This document shows positions 54,285 through 64,000 of a stretch of DNA of 64,000 nt, piece by piece. Position numbers and translations under genes: made by a program. The DNA comes from Tenrec ecaudatus (Eukaryota > Chordata > Mammalia > Afrosoricida > Tenrecidae): contig NC_134530.1 of assembly GCF_050624435.1 (NCBI RefSeq), forward strand, positions 147,104,721-147,168,720. The letters run 5' to 3'. Position 1 is the first letter of the stretch. Every line of letters starts with the position of its first letter. The notes beneath the pieces were generated by a model, which did not search any database, was not told the origin of the DNA, and saw only the letters and a program-made list of their open reading frames with translations.

Positions 54285-54480
54285 CATACCCAATGCCATC
54301 AAGCTGAGCCTGACCCTATAGGACAGAGTAGAACAGCCCCATAGGGCTTCTGAGACTATAAATCTTTACAGGAACAAATACTCTCGTCTTTCTACCCAGG
54401 AGCAGCTGGTGGGGTTGAACTGCTGGCCTGTTGGCTAACAGCCCACCACTTGGCCCACTATCCCGCCTGGGCTCCTTAGA
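54285..54480 (-). mobile_element. AfroSINE
   Basis: CCAATGCCATCAAGCTGAGC, GACAGAGTAGAACAGCCCCA, GACTATAAATCTTTACAGGA, GTTGAACTGCTGGCCTGTTG and CCTGGGCTCCTTA. Confidence 0.88.
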
Positions 54481-54489
54481 CTAGGCGTG

Positions 54490-54785
54490 GAGGCTATCAT
54501 TGTCATCACCAGCTCCGGACTCAAGGCAATCCCAGGCACAACAGGACAAAGCTCGGTCTGGTTTTGCCCCATCGCATGAGGGGTTACAGCTCAGTCTGTT
54601 GTGATCTTCAGAAGTAGACCCCAATCCTTTCCTTCTTAGTCAGAGAACACCAGTGAAACTTGTTCAGGGTCCGAGCCAGCAAGCCTCCCCTTCAGGCTGT
54701 GCAGGAAGTGCATTCGCTGGGAATGGAATCCAAGGATCCTGCATGGAAGAGGGGAATTCTACTACTGAACCACCAATATTCCCAC
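54490..54785 (-). mobile_element. tRNA-Gly-headed SINE, near full length
   Basis: On the minus strand, the tRNA-Gly-like head lies at about 54705-54780 (plus strand: GCTGGGAATGGAATCCAAGG, GAATTCTACTACTGAACCAC, CAATATTCCC). Body and RTE-type tail follow: GATCTTCAGAAGTAGACCCC, CCTTTCCTTCTTAGTC and CAGGACAAAGCTCGGTCTGG in plus-strand order toward the left. A decayed SINE head, not a tRNA gene. Confidence 0.7.
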
Positions 54786-54955
54786 TGGAAAATAAAAACC
54801 TTATCCTGACTGCTAGCACAGAAGTGTCCCAGAGGGTTTCTATGGTTACAGCACTTAGGAAAGCAGACAGCCACGTCTTTCTCCCACAGAGAAGCCAGTG
54901 GGTTCAACTATCCGACCTTTTGGCTAGCAGCCAAGCACTTAACCCAGGCCCATGT
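54786..54955 (-). mobile_element. AfroSINE (AAAGCAGACAGCC subtype)
   Basis: GTGTCCCAGAGGGTTTCTAT, AGCACTTAGGAAAGCAGACA, CAGCCACGTCTTTCTCCCAC and GCTAGCAGCCAAGCACTTAA. Confidence 0.7.
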
Positions 54956-54964
54956 GAAAGATGG

Positions 54965-55565
54965 TATCATTGTTGCCGGGTGCGGTCAGGTCAGTTCTAA
55001 CTCTTAGGGACCTTATGTACAACAAACCAAAACACTGCCTCATCCTGTTCCACCCTTACAATCATTGTTGTGTTTGTGCCCATTGTCGTAGCCTCTGTGT
55101 CAATCCATCTCCCTCTTTTTTACTGACCCATTATTTGACCAAACAGAGTGTCCTTCTGCAGTTCTGGTCCATCCTGAAAGCATGCCCAAAGTATACAATA
55201 TGAGACAAAATCATGCCATCCCGGCTCAGCCTCCTTCAAGGCAGATCTATCTGTTCTTCTGGCAATCTGTGGCACCGTCAATACTGTTCATCAACACCAT
55301 AATGCGAATGCATTGACTCTTCTGCAGTCTTTGTTATTCATTGTCCAGCTTCTACATGCATACAAGGTGATTGAACATACCCTGGCTTGGAGCAGGCATA
55401 CATCTTTGTTTTTCAACACTTGAAAGAGGTCTTGTGCAGCAGAGTCCCCCAATGCAATTCATCATTTGATTTCTTGACTGCTACCGCCATGGATGTTAAT
55501 TGTGGATTCAAGTACAATGAAATCCTTGACAGCTTCAATATTCTCTCTGTTTGTCGTAATGTTCC
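54965..55565 (-). mobile_element. RTE LINE, 600-bp 3' fragment
   Basis: From left: AGTTCTAACTCTTAGGGACC, AACACTGCCTCATCCTGTTC, ATTCATTGTCCAGCTTCTAC, CCCTGGCTTGGAGCAGGCAT, GTCTTGTGCAGCAGAGTCCC and AATGAAATCCTTGACAGCTT. This is one of the longer continuous stretches of the RTE C-terminal coding and tail region in the window; the frame is broken. Confidence 0.82.
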
Positions 55566-55951
55566 TGTCGCCTCCCAAATTGGCCCTGTACAATGTGTAC
55601 GCCCAGTGGAGCAGCAGAGCAGCAACACTTAAGAAACTGGCTGCCCAATGGCTCCATCACAGGCCGAGGTGAGCTCTGGCTACACCAGGCATTTAGTGCC
55701 AGGGAGATGAGCAAGCTGACTAGGGTGATATAGATGCGGACCACTTGGCGTCTGGTGAAGCCAGTGCCAAGAGAACAGGGAGAAGAGCTAGATAGACATA
55801 GAAAGAGGAAGGTAGGAACAAACGAGGCAAGAAATCGATTGGCATCAGTGTCAGCGTGCATCACGAAAGGATTGGAATTCTAAGGCAGACTCAGCAAGCT
55901 GTAAGTCTAGTTGTCTAACTAGAACCAAGGATGGGTCAGCCAGGTACCATC
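55566..55951. other. Unassigned sequence, no gene seen
   Basis: The minus-strand frame 55535-55864 (109 residues) includes a hydrophobic stretch but no recognisable domain, and it runs into RTE sequence. Confidence 0.4.
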
Positions 55952-56464
55952 TGTGCCAGGCTGGGTAGTCTAGAGAAACAAATCCAGAGACCCTGATCTA
56001 ATTCCAAGAAAGAACATCATATTCAGAAGTAACTTTTCATCACGAAGGAGCTTCAGCCCAGTCCAACTCAAGTCCATAGTTCCAATTCTAGCCAGGTCCT
56101 CTTCAAACTCACACAGCTGCAAGCTGGATGATACCCAAGGGTGAAGCAGGAAGCAGGGAGATCACAGGCCGGTGAGTGCAGTCATGTGGATCCAAGGTTG
56201 GCAGAGGCATGGCAAGGCGGCAACAGCTCTTAAGGGTAGGTAGCCCACATGGGGCCACCCTAGTGGCATAGACAGAGTCCCAGTGAAGTACCAACAAGGA
56301 GGAAGGTGAAGTGGCAGAGAAAGAGGCAGTTTCCAAAGCCCTTCACCCTCATACAAAAGGAAACACCCACAAAGAGGTGTCATCAAGCTACCACTTGATT
56401 GACAGGTTTGACTCCATCCCTAGCCAGGAGTGTCTAGTTGACATATAATTATCCAACTACCACA
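55952..56464 (-). mobile_element. Solo LTR, ERVL-like
   Basis: Plus strand begins TGTGCCAGGCTGGGTAGTCT (LTR 3' end complement, with TAGTCTAGAGAAACAAATCC) and ends ATCCAACTACCACA (5' end complement). Flanks are CCATC (55947-55951) and CGATC (56465-56469), four of five equal. The same family occurs at 57030, 57515 and 59497. Confidence 0.7.
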
Positions 56465-57029
56465 CGATCTACAAGGAGCATTAAGCCAGGATGTGCAAAA
56501 AGCTAGAGCGAGTTGTGTAGGTTGATGGAGTCCTTTGCAAAGTACTTTTCTTCTTTCTGCCAGGTGGTGGGTGGATGGAGACCTCATGTGTGTGAGACTG
56601 AAGGACAGAGTAGAACTGGACCCACGGGATGCCCCACGGCTGCCTTTTCAGAAACAGATCATGAAGCCTTTCTTCCGCATAGCCTTGCGCTAAATGCTGG
56701 GGAACTAAGTATTACACTCCATTTTTCATAGAGACAGAGGCTTTTTGGTGAAGGATGTTTTACTTTGTTTTCAAATTTCCTGCCCCTGTCTTGGGTTAAC
56801 TGAAGATACCTTAGAATATCATTTTTTTAAAACCTGAAATTTATAAAACCTCAACTCTGGAATTATATAACCCAACATTGGGGAAGTGGATCTACAAAGA
56901 GAATATTATATGAAGTTGAGGGTGTTGGGGGAGAAGGAGAAAGCTCAGAGATAAGAGACAACATGGAGTAAGGGCATGCCCTGGTTTTAAATGATTGCCA
57001 CGCCATAGAGCTTTCATTTCATTAGCTAG
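56465..57029. other. Unassigned sequence, no gene seen
   Basis: About 560 bp with nothing recognised; AT-rich around 56815-56870. Confidence 0.4.
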
Positions 57030-57514
57030 GTCTTAAGCTGGGTTCTCTCTCAAGAAACAAAACCAGTGACACTTATATGCATACACATATATAGAGAGAA
57101 AAATGTATATCAAGAATATGGCTCACCTAGTTGTAGTGATGGCTACTTTACAAGTTACAAGTTCAGGCAGGTTCAAAGACTATGAGTCAAATGATAAGCT
57201 GGAAGCTTCTCCTAACTCAAGTGGCTGTGAGAGCCAAGGAACCAAAGATCATCAGGAAGACCACAGGCTTATGGCTGCAGAGTGAATGAATCCAAGGTCA
57301 GCAGGTCAGATGACAGGCCTCTGATGACTCCAAGGATCAACAAGCAATATGGTAATTTGTTGGCTCAAGTCCAAAGAACCAGTGGTCAAGGAGCCAGATG
57401 CAAGTTCCAGACTCAGCAAAATAAATAAATAAATAAAGGGCATGAGTTTTTCCACAACATCCTTCTATTGGAAGGAGACCACCCTGAGGAAATGCTTTTT
57501 AATTGTATCCGGAC
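57030..57514 (-). mobile_element. ERVL-like LTR, partial
   Basis: Starts at TTAAGCTGGGTTCTCTCTCA, the complement of an LTR 3' end. It shares the GAAGTGGCTCACATAG-type block and the 'tttaattgtatccggact' block with the next LTR, and is cut where that LTR begins. An (AAAT)n run lies at 57420-57438. The 5' part of this LTR was not found on the far side. Confidence 0.6.
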
Positions 57515-58517
57515 TGGGTTAGACTGGGCTGTCTAGAGAAGCAAAAGCATACATATCTAGATAGGACTGTGGATGTGGATACAAAGACACAATCATATAT
57601 ATAAAGAAATTTGTATCAAGGAAGTGGCTCACATAGTGGTCGAACTGGATAAATTCGGTGTAGTTCAAGTCCATGGGTCAAAGGTAAACCAACCAAACCA
57701 GACTCGCTGCCATCAAGTCAATGCCAACTCATAGCAGCCCTATAGAAGACGGTGGCCTGTGCATTGCCAAGACTGTAACTCTTTTCAGGACTGGACAGCC
57801 TCTTTCTTTCTCCTGAAAAGAAGCTGGTGGTTTGAACTGCTGACCTCATGGTTAGCAGGCCAATGTGTAACCCACTATGCCACCAGGTCAGACGTTAAGC
57901 TGGACGTTTTCCCGGACTTGAGTAGCGGCCAAGGCTAATGAACCAGGAAGCAGGAAGATGAAATGGGAAGATCCCTGCTGGACGAATCTAAGGAATGTCA
58001 GGAGACTGACTCTGGTGGGTCCAACGGGAGGCAGGCAATGCCGTTGGCTCAAGTCCAAAGAAGCAGAAGTCAAGAGTCAGACCAGCAAGAAGAGCCAAGC
58101 TTTCCCATGGAGTCTGCTTCAATAGGATTAGGCCACACCCCAAGGAAACTTCCTTTCAATTGCATCAGGACTGTGGCCTGAGTATGGAGGCTGCACTCTG
58201 GAATCTTTTACACCTGCTGGCTGCTCACAGCAGGTCCCGCCATGGAGTCAGTTAAACTATGTTAGATCGCATCATTGGGAGGCTCGACTGCCAAAGGGCT
58301 CAGAATTGTGGCCCAGCTGAGTACATCTTACTATCAGGCGGACTGTGACCTGAATAGGGGTGTTGCCTTCTACCTTCATCTTATCTCGTTACGGAAACTA
58401 ACAGCTGATTGGCTTTGATTACCTTTGTTAGGTCAGGTCAGAGAGGATGACATGTAAACTGGGAAGCTACTGAGAATCCCGGGCCAGCCAAGTTGACACG
58501 AAACCTCAGCTATCACA
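57515..58517 (-). mobile_element. ERVL-like LTR carrying an AfroSINE
   Basis: Begins TGGGTTAGACTGGGCTGTCT and ends TCAGCTATCACA on the plus strand (3' and 5' ends of a minus-strand LTR). About 205 bp of it is an AfroSINE (57688-57893). I could not read matching 5-bp flanks (CGGAC on the left, GTTAG on the right). Confidence 0.6.
57688..57893 (-). mobile_element. AfroSINE inside an LTR
   Basis: ACCAGACTCGCTGCCATCAA, GACTGTAACTCTTTTCAGGA, GGTTTGAACTGCTGACCTCA and CCCACTATGCCACCAGG. GTCAAAGGT on the left and GTCAGACGT on the right may be its diverged duplication. It post-dates the LTR. Confidence 0.88.
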
Positions 58518-59496
58518 GTTAGGCTGTGCAAGTTTGGGGCCAGCCATGAAACCTGTGAACAGGGAAGGAGAGGCAAGTCCTTCCACAGTCCCCTCCGGTG
58601 CCAGCTTTCCCCACAATGCTCTTTGTCTTGCCCATGATGCCTGAAAGGGCGTCAGGGTGCCTGCCATCCTGTCTGGTCCTGCTTCTAGCAGGTTGTTCCC
58701 TTCTGATTTTCCCCCATTGCGCCATATCAGGGGCTGAGGAATAGAGGCACTCACAGAACCTGCATCTCTTTTCAAAATGCCAACGGAAACTTCCCCTTCC
58801 CCTTTCTCACACTGGATTTGGGGGAAGCTTCTAGCCTGGAGGCAGAGAGAAAAGTAGGCTTTGATTCTGTGATTCATTCCACTGCATTTGCAATTGAGTT
58901 TGAATAGCAACTCTTCGCTCCTCTGGTAAGGCTTGTTTCCCATCTGTTATAAAGAGCTGGCAATAACGCTGCTCTTGGTTTTGCGATCGGTGGAGCGGAG
59001 GCAATGAGGTTGTCTCTGGGCAGGGAGGAGATCATCTCGTTTGCTCTGTCTTTTTGATCTTGGGAGCAGGTAGGGAATGTAATTTCATGCAGGTTACCCC
59101 TGTGTGCCGCAATGACGGTAACAGTAATTTAACAAGCCCGGAGTGCCAAAAAGCTGCTTGGTACCAAGGAGTTCGAGAAGTTCTCCCCCAGGGTCAGCAG
59201 ACCAGGTTCAGCAGACAGGCAAGAAGGCATGTCAGGGCCCGGGGCCCTGCATAGGAGAGTGTTTAGAATAGTTCAGAAAGGGAGGTGTTTGGTCAAGTCT
59301 GGGAATTCTTCCATTTGTCATTCTGGAAAATGGTTTCCACGCAGGGAATGTTGTCCATAGAGTTAGCCCTTGTCACCTACTCCTCTTCCCTCCACCCAGG
59401 TTGCTGTCCACTGCCAGCCACACACACTACCACCCCACACACACCCCTGCTCTCAGAGCACTTCTTGTTTTCCATGTTGGTGTTGAAGACGGTGGT
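58518..59496. other. Unassigned sequence, no gene seen
   Basis: Nearly 1 kb with no recognised repeat. The 145-residue minus frame 58506-58943 has no recognisable domain. Confidence 0.45.
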
Positions 59497-60013
59497 TATG
59501 TTTGTCTGGGATGACTAGAGAAACAAATCCACGGACACTCATGTTTATATAAGAAAGAGCTTTATATCAAAGAGTAGTTGTATATTAAGAAAACATCCCA
59601 GCCCAGTCCAGATCAAGTCCATGAGCCTGATATTAGGCCAAATGTCCAATATCAGTCCATAAATTCCTCTTCAGATTCATGCAACACATCTAATGATGCT
59701 GAATGCAGGAAGATCACAGGCCAGTGGGTGGAAAGTCTTGTGGATCTAGTGGCGGTAGGAGCATCTCAGCACTGGCGTGGGTCTCCATGTGACTCCTCCA
59801 ACTCCAGGGCTCTGGCTCCATCAACACGGCTCCGTGTGACTCAACAGGAATGCCATGCAGAGAGAGAGTGTGTGGCCCTCTTCTCAGGAGAAAAAGAGGA
59901 AAGTTCCCAGGATCTCCCTTGTGGGTGTTACCTTGTGACCTGACTGACAGGCTAAACTCCACCCCTTCACTCTTAATACCCACAAGTTGGCATGAGATTA
60001 TGTAACTACCACA
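59497..60013 (-). mobile_element. Solo LTR, ERVL-like, with 5-bp target duplication
   Basis: 517 bp. The left end is TATGTTTGTCTGGGATGACT (3' end complement, with the terminal CA changed to TA on the sense strand); the right end is ATGTAACTACCACA. GTGGT flanks it exactly (59492-59496 and 60014-60018). Internal blocks ATCACAGGCCAGTGGGTGGA and AGCATCTCAGCACTGGCG match the LTR at 55952 (ATCACAGGCCGGTGAGTGCA). Confidence 0.72.
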
Positions 60014-60111
60014 GTGGTGAATACTCATAGGGAGCCAAGCTATTAAAACTGACCTTGTTACATGAGAACCTGAAAGCTTCTGCCCGGCCCTCGGCTCCTT
60101 CCCCCACCACA

Positions 60112-60262
60112 CCCCACCAGCTGCCATCGAGTCAGCTCCAACTCACAGCGACCCAACTCACACTGTGCCCCACAGTGTTCAGTGGCTGATTGGGGCGGGG
60201 TGGGGGTAGATTGATAGGCCTCTCCTCCCAGGGGTCACCTGGTAGGCTCAACCTCCAACCCA
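60112..60262 (-). mobile_element. AfroSINE subtype (GTGGCTGATTGG middle)
   Basis: CAGCTGCCATCGAGTCAGCT, CACTGTGCCCCACAGTGTTC, AGTGGCTGATTGGGGCGGGG and GGTAGGCTCAACCTCCAACC. Confidence 0.65.
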
Positions 60263-61029
60263 ACCTGCCTCTGTACAGCAGAGGACATTGAGTGTTTGGC
60301 CACCCAGGTGTTCTTCTGCCAGGAAAACGGAAGCTAACAAACTGAGTGGGTCTGAAGCAATCACGTCTCTCGGTTTCCTCGTTTGTAAAATGTCAAATGT
60401 CAACATGGGGCCAAATAAGGGCAGTAACGGCTCTAATGTCAGACAAGTCTCGAGGGCAGCACTCCATTAGGAGGCTTACACTTAGCTCCCTCCCCACTGG
60501 GCAGGGCCACGCTGATGGGGGCACCAGGGCAGCTGCACCCAAGAGCAAGGAAAGAGGGGAGAAAGGGAAGGAGGCAGGCGGGTTGAGAGAAACCACTTTC
60601 AAGAGAGCCTGTCGAGTGTGCGAGGTTACTTCTTCAGAGCCTTTGACTAAAAGCACCTTACAAATGGAAAGGCTGAGTGCTGCCTTGTTGGTGTCGGGTG
60701 GGGGCAGCTAAGTGACAGAGCCGCCCAGCTGGGGACTGCTGTCTTTGGGAAGTCGAGGGAATGAGGGCCTGGCAGAGTCCCATCCAGGAAAAGTGTCTGC
60801 AGGTGGCGACGCCTCTCCTGAGACAGCCCTCGCCTCGAGAGGGCCCGTGGGCTCATCCCATTTTTCTCTGAGAGTAGACATGAGGCGTGGGGGCCATAGA
60901 GGGGAGAGGAGCCTCCTCCTGGAGTCCGGAGACAGGAAGACAGCCTCTGAAAGCCCGACTTGACATTGGCAGCAGGGATTGCGGAGAAAGTTGGGGCTTG
61001 AGGGAGGTTGAATGGGGTGACGGTAATAA
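60263..61029. other. Unassigned GC-richer sequence, no gene seen
   Basis: The most GC-rich part of the window, but CpGs are too sparse for me to call an island. Frames on both strands overlap heavily and show no domain. Confidence 0.45.
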
Positions 61030-61225
61030 TCCCTCCACTTACACAGCTTTCCAGTTTAGAGGCCCTCTTGTATCCATTACCTCCTTTGAGCCTCCTGAGA
61101 GTTCGCAGAGGCAGGCAGGGCGATTCGGAGCTCCTTCTGTTTTATAGGAAAGAAGCTGCAGTATAGACAAGTTGAGTGACCTGCCCACGGTCACACAGAC
61201 AGCTCACAGCGAGGGAAGCAGGCCA
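61030..61225 (+). repeat. MIR-like ancient SINE
   Basis: CACTTACACAGCTTTCCAG, CCATTACCTCCTTTGAGCCT, TATAGGAAAGAAGCTGCAGT, AGTTGAGTGACCTGCCCACG and GTCACACAGACAGCTCACAG follow the MIR3/MIRc-type order. Confidence 0.65.
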
Positions 61226-61239
61226 GTCCCTCAGGAAAG

Positions 61240-61266
61240 ACACACACACACACACACACACACACA
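61240..61266. repeat. (CA)n microsatellite
   Basis: About 13 uninterrupted CA units just downstream of the MIR-like element. Confidence 0.95.
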
Positions 61267-61799
61267 GCGTGCAGACAGACCCAGACCCATCGCGGCTCTG
61301 CCCTGGGACGACAGGTGGTTTGAAATCTCGGAACTGGACTGTTTTTAGCTGCAAATTTGGAGAGCAAGTTGGGCAGTGGAAGCAAATGGTCTTGGAGGGT
61401 GGGATGGGGGGGAGCTGCCTTCAGCAGACAGCAGCATGCGTAGTGCTCCCTTCCTCCAGCGAGCTTGTGTGAATCTTCTCTTTGGGGAATGAGGTGGGGT
61501 CAGACAGACAGGATTTCAAATACTGCTTCTCCACGCCCTGACTGTGCAATCCTGGGGCAAAGTTATGAGTGAGTGTTGCTGGAAGCTGTTTCCTTCTCTG
61601 GAAAGTGGGAGGGGGGAGGGGAGGCGCGCTAATGCCCAACTGACAGGTGTCATATGGAAGCACTTCAGCACATGAGGTAACTGCCTTCCTGGAGCCTGCC
61701 AACCCTCCCTGGCCACCCCACCACCCCCGCCACCCCCCCAAAAAAAAACCAAGAAAAGTCGTTAGACCTCAGTTGCCTTCTCCACCGAATTGAGTGCGA
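61267..61799. other. Unassigned sequence with G-rich tracts
   Basis: Contains GGGAGGGGGGAGGGGAGG at about 61608-61625, four G-runs that could form a G-quadruplex, and a C-rich CCACCCCACCACCCCCGCCA stretch at about 61713-61735. No gene is recognised. Confidence 0.5.
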
Positions 61800-61884
61800 T
61801 TAGGATTTATAAATCACTTGCTCTGGCGCAGACATTGGGTTTGCTCAACACTTTGCCTGCATGACCTTATTTAATCCTTACAAT
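61800..61884 (+). repeat. MIR-like fragment
   Basis: ATAAATCACTTGCTCTGGCG, CAACACTTTGCCTGCATGAC and CTTATTTAATCCTTACAATG follow the MIRc-type order and end where the SINE at 61885 begins. Confidence 0.5.
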
Positions 61885-62190
61885 GTCGTTATTGGTGTTA
61901 TCTGCCAGTGATCACATGCCTAGTCCAGCACCATGTCCACGATTCACTGGGAGGGGGGACGTTGCAATCCACGGGGTTTTCATTGGCTGATCTTTGGAAG
62001 CAGATTGCCAGGCCTTTCTTCCTAGTCTATCTTCATCTGGAAACCCCACTGAAAGCTGTTCAGCAGCACAGCAGCATACAAGCCTGAGACGGACAGAGGA
62101 GTGGTGGCTGTGCATGGAGTACATAGACCAGGAGTCAAACTGGGTCCCCTAATGGAAGGCCAAAATCCCCTCCCTGAACAGTCATGCCCT
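61885..62190 (-). mobile_element. tRNA-Gly-headed SINE
   Basis: CACGGGGTTTTCATTGGCTG, AGATTGCCAGGCCTTTCTTC, AGTCTATCTTCATCTGGAAA, GGTGGCTGTGCATGGAGTAC and a decayed tRNA-like head (AGGAGTCAAACTGGGTCCCC). Same order as 7795-8110. Confidence 0.65.
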
Positions 62191-63309
62191 CAATTCTTAC
62201 ACCAACTCAGAACCACTCAGCCTGTATTGCCAACGATCTAACTGAGCTCTGAAGCCTATGCACTTAAACTCGAAGTAGTCCTGTACCTGTCGTCACCACC
62301 ACCACCAGATTTAGGGGCAGAGGCCCCCTGCTCTTCCTCATGCCTGTGGTACCCCACCCTGTAAGGATGAGGGGGGTGAGTGGGACAACCCCAGACCAAC
62401 TCGAAAAGGGCAAGTTTAATCATGTATGCAAATGCCTGCATTCTGCTTGCCAAAGAGGTTCCGGGTTGAGATGCATTGGGGAGCTGGAGATTGTGGCTGA
62501 TCCTGAAAAGCCGATCAGCACACAAAGGAATATTATCCTTTGCCCGGAAAGTCAGGCCAGCTCTGAAGGTATTGAAGAATTTTATTCTGTGTGTAAACTA
62601 TTCAATTAGAGAATCTGTGAGTGGGATTAGGAGTAAGAATGAATATGAGTTGTGGGAACCACCCCCTCTCCCTCGGGACCTGGAGACTTCAGCGACTTCA
62701 GTGTTAACGGTCTTTCTGGGGCAACCCTAGGGGCCAGAGTAGAGGCAGGGTCTCACAAAGACCTGATGCCCATTGCTCACTTAATAAATGCTCAAGTGGG
62801 GGGGGTGGGGGTGGATGGATGGATGGATGAGAAAATCATCTTAGCAAAAAGAACCCAAAAAAATGGAATGTTTCCCAACATCACATATTCTCAGAAAGAA
62901 CATCAGTCCTTAGCTGAGGCTTAAAGAAGAACTTATGGTACAAAATAAGAAACAGATAAATGGAGGGGAGTCCTCAAATAATATGAGGAATTGAGCAAGA
63001 AAAGGTCAGTCCAGGTTGCAGGAGATGTTAGCACTTGATTTTTATATTTTTTTCTAGATATTGAAGTACTGGGAAAATCTGGATGGTTCACCTGCCTCCT
63101 GCTTCCGTTCATCATACCCAACCCACCGCCAAATCTCAGGTCCTGCCCAGCAAACAGCAATTCTACGGGGCCCAGCCAATGTCAAAGTTCACACTGACCA
63201 TACCTATTGAACAATATTGGTCAGGATGTGATTTTTGCCCCCAGCACTCAGGCTCTGTTTTAAAGCCCTTCTCTCTTCAGAGCTAACGATCACTTTCGAG
63301 GGCGGTCAT
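62191..63309. other. Unassigned sequence with (GGAT)n run
   Basis: A G-run followed by (GGAT)4 lies at about 62797-62829. Otherwise no repeat or gene is recognised over 1.1 kb. Confidence 0.45.
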
Positions 63310-63812
63310 GATAGCTAGCGTGTCGAAAAGCACGGAGGGCACTTTGAGGACGAAGGTGAGCCGGACCCAAGCCATGGTGTTTCAATCGCCTCATGTGCAT
63401 GTGAAAGCTGGATAGTATATAAGGAAGACGGAAGAAGAACCAATGCATCTGAATTATGGTATTAGAATAACGTTAGACGTACCCTGAACTGCCAAAAGAA
63501 CGAGCAAATCTCTGTTGGAAGAAAGACATTCAGAATGCTCCTTAGAGACAACGATCGTGTGTCGCATGCACTTTGGACACATTGTCAGGAGAGACTAGTC
63601 CCTGGAGGACACCATGCTTGCTGTCACAGAGGAGCAGTGGAAAAGGGAAGACCCTCAACAAGATGAACGGACGCAGTGACGGGCACACGGGCTCAGACAG
63701 AGGAATGATTGAGGCTGGCGCAGGCCAGGGCAGTGTTTGCTCTGTTGTGCAGAGGGTCGCTGTGGGTCAGAACCGACTCCATGGCCCCTCGCAACAACCA
63801 CAGAGATCGCCA
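63310..63812 (+). mobile_element. RTE LINE, 500-bp 3' end
   Basis: AGCGTGTCGAAAAGCACGGA, CGGACCCAAGCCATGGTGTT, CAATCGCCTCATGTGCATGT, GAAAGCTGGATAGTATATAA, TTGTCAGGAGAGACTAGTCC, AGGGTCGCTGTGGGTCAGAA and the CAACAACCAC tail. This is the C-terminal coding and tail region in sense orientation. The frame is broken. Confidence 0.82.
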
Positions 63813-64000
63813 CCATGGAGAGCGTGCTGACTACGTGCCAGGGGAGAAACGAAGAGGCCGTCTGCTCCTGGAAAGACCTACAGCCTTGCAACCCCGAAGA
63901 CCAGTTCTGTTCCATCCTATCGGGCCTCCAGGAGCCAGAATGTACTCAATGGCAGGGAAGGTGGTCCAGTTTGTTGTCTTGGGTGTCAGGAGCTGGGCTC
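63813..64000. other. Unassigned end of window
   Basis: Nothing recognised. Confidence 0.4.

Noticed and set aside
57515-58522. GTTAG at 57518 and 58518 as an LTR target duplication
   Set aside because: The left GTTAG lies inside the LTR end when the ends are aligned with the other LTRs, so the match is probably chance.
60263-61029. CpG island / promoter
   Set aside because: GC content is raised but CpG dinucleotides look too sparse and no exon follows.

Overview
This window reads as non-coding genomic DNA of a placental mammal of the Afrotheria, most likely a tenrec. I recognise no protein-coding exon, no functional RNA gene and no CpG-island promoter. The lineage call rests on repeats. About two dozen tRNA-derived SINEs carry the AfroSINE sequence. 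A second SINE type has a tRNA-Gly head and an RTE-type tail. There are many fragments of an RTE/BovB-like LINE. One 357-bp hAT-type inverted-repeat element (20724-21080) has the sequence of the horizontally transferred SPIN family, which among afrotherians is established in tenrec. The species is inferred; a database search was not possible.

The dominant component is one A-tailed retroposon family that I cannot name with certainty, here called family A. Fourteen copies cover about 14.2 kb (22% of the window): 3511-5434(-), 10831-11884(-), 14312-15424(+), 18880-19048(-), 24342-26732(+), 28614-29510(+), 31721-32342(-), 33405-33590(-), 35430-36603(+), 36938-37849(-), 38313-38648(-), 39429-41696(-), 43103-43818(+) and 51339-51777(+). 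All share a 3' end with an AATAAA signal and an A-rich tail, and most are 5'-truncated. Several lie between clear 11-16 bp target-site duplications of the kind LINE-1 machinery makes. The family looks non-coding in its sense direction. It contains a module of roughly 230-250 bp whose copy number varies between insertions.

Layout: 1-14 kb is mostly unassigned sequence with AfroSINEs and two family A copies. 14-19 kb has a family A copy inside an AfroSINE, a CT/CA microsatellite and an old repeat. 19-24 kb has a tRNA-Gly SINE, AfroSINEs and the SPIN element. 24-27 kb is an RTE copy split by a 2.4-kb family A insertion. 28-38 kb holds further family A copies, a solo ERVL-like LTR with a perfect 5-bp duplication, an MER5-like element and a family A insertion that appears to carry a 3' transduction. 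38.8-45.2 kb is a nested pile in which an RTE copy is split by about 5.4 kb of later insertions, including an RTE-endonuclease/family A junction and an L1 3' end. 45-55 kb has MIR, L2, AfroSINE and RTE fragments and a (GT)n(GC)n tract. 55.9-60.0 kb is a cluster of ERVL-like LTRs. 60-64 kb has MIR-like, tRNA-Gly SINE and RTE fragments.

Since there are no genes, there is no pathway to describe. The value of the window is as a layered insertion record: old MIR, L2 and MER5 and the RTE at the bottom, SINEs and LTRs between, and family A as the repeated late invader, in places with unusual internal structure.
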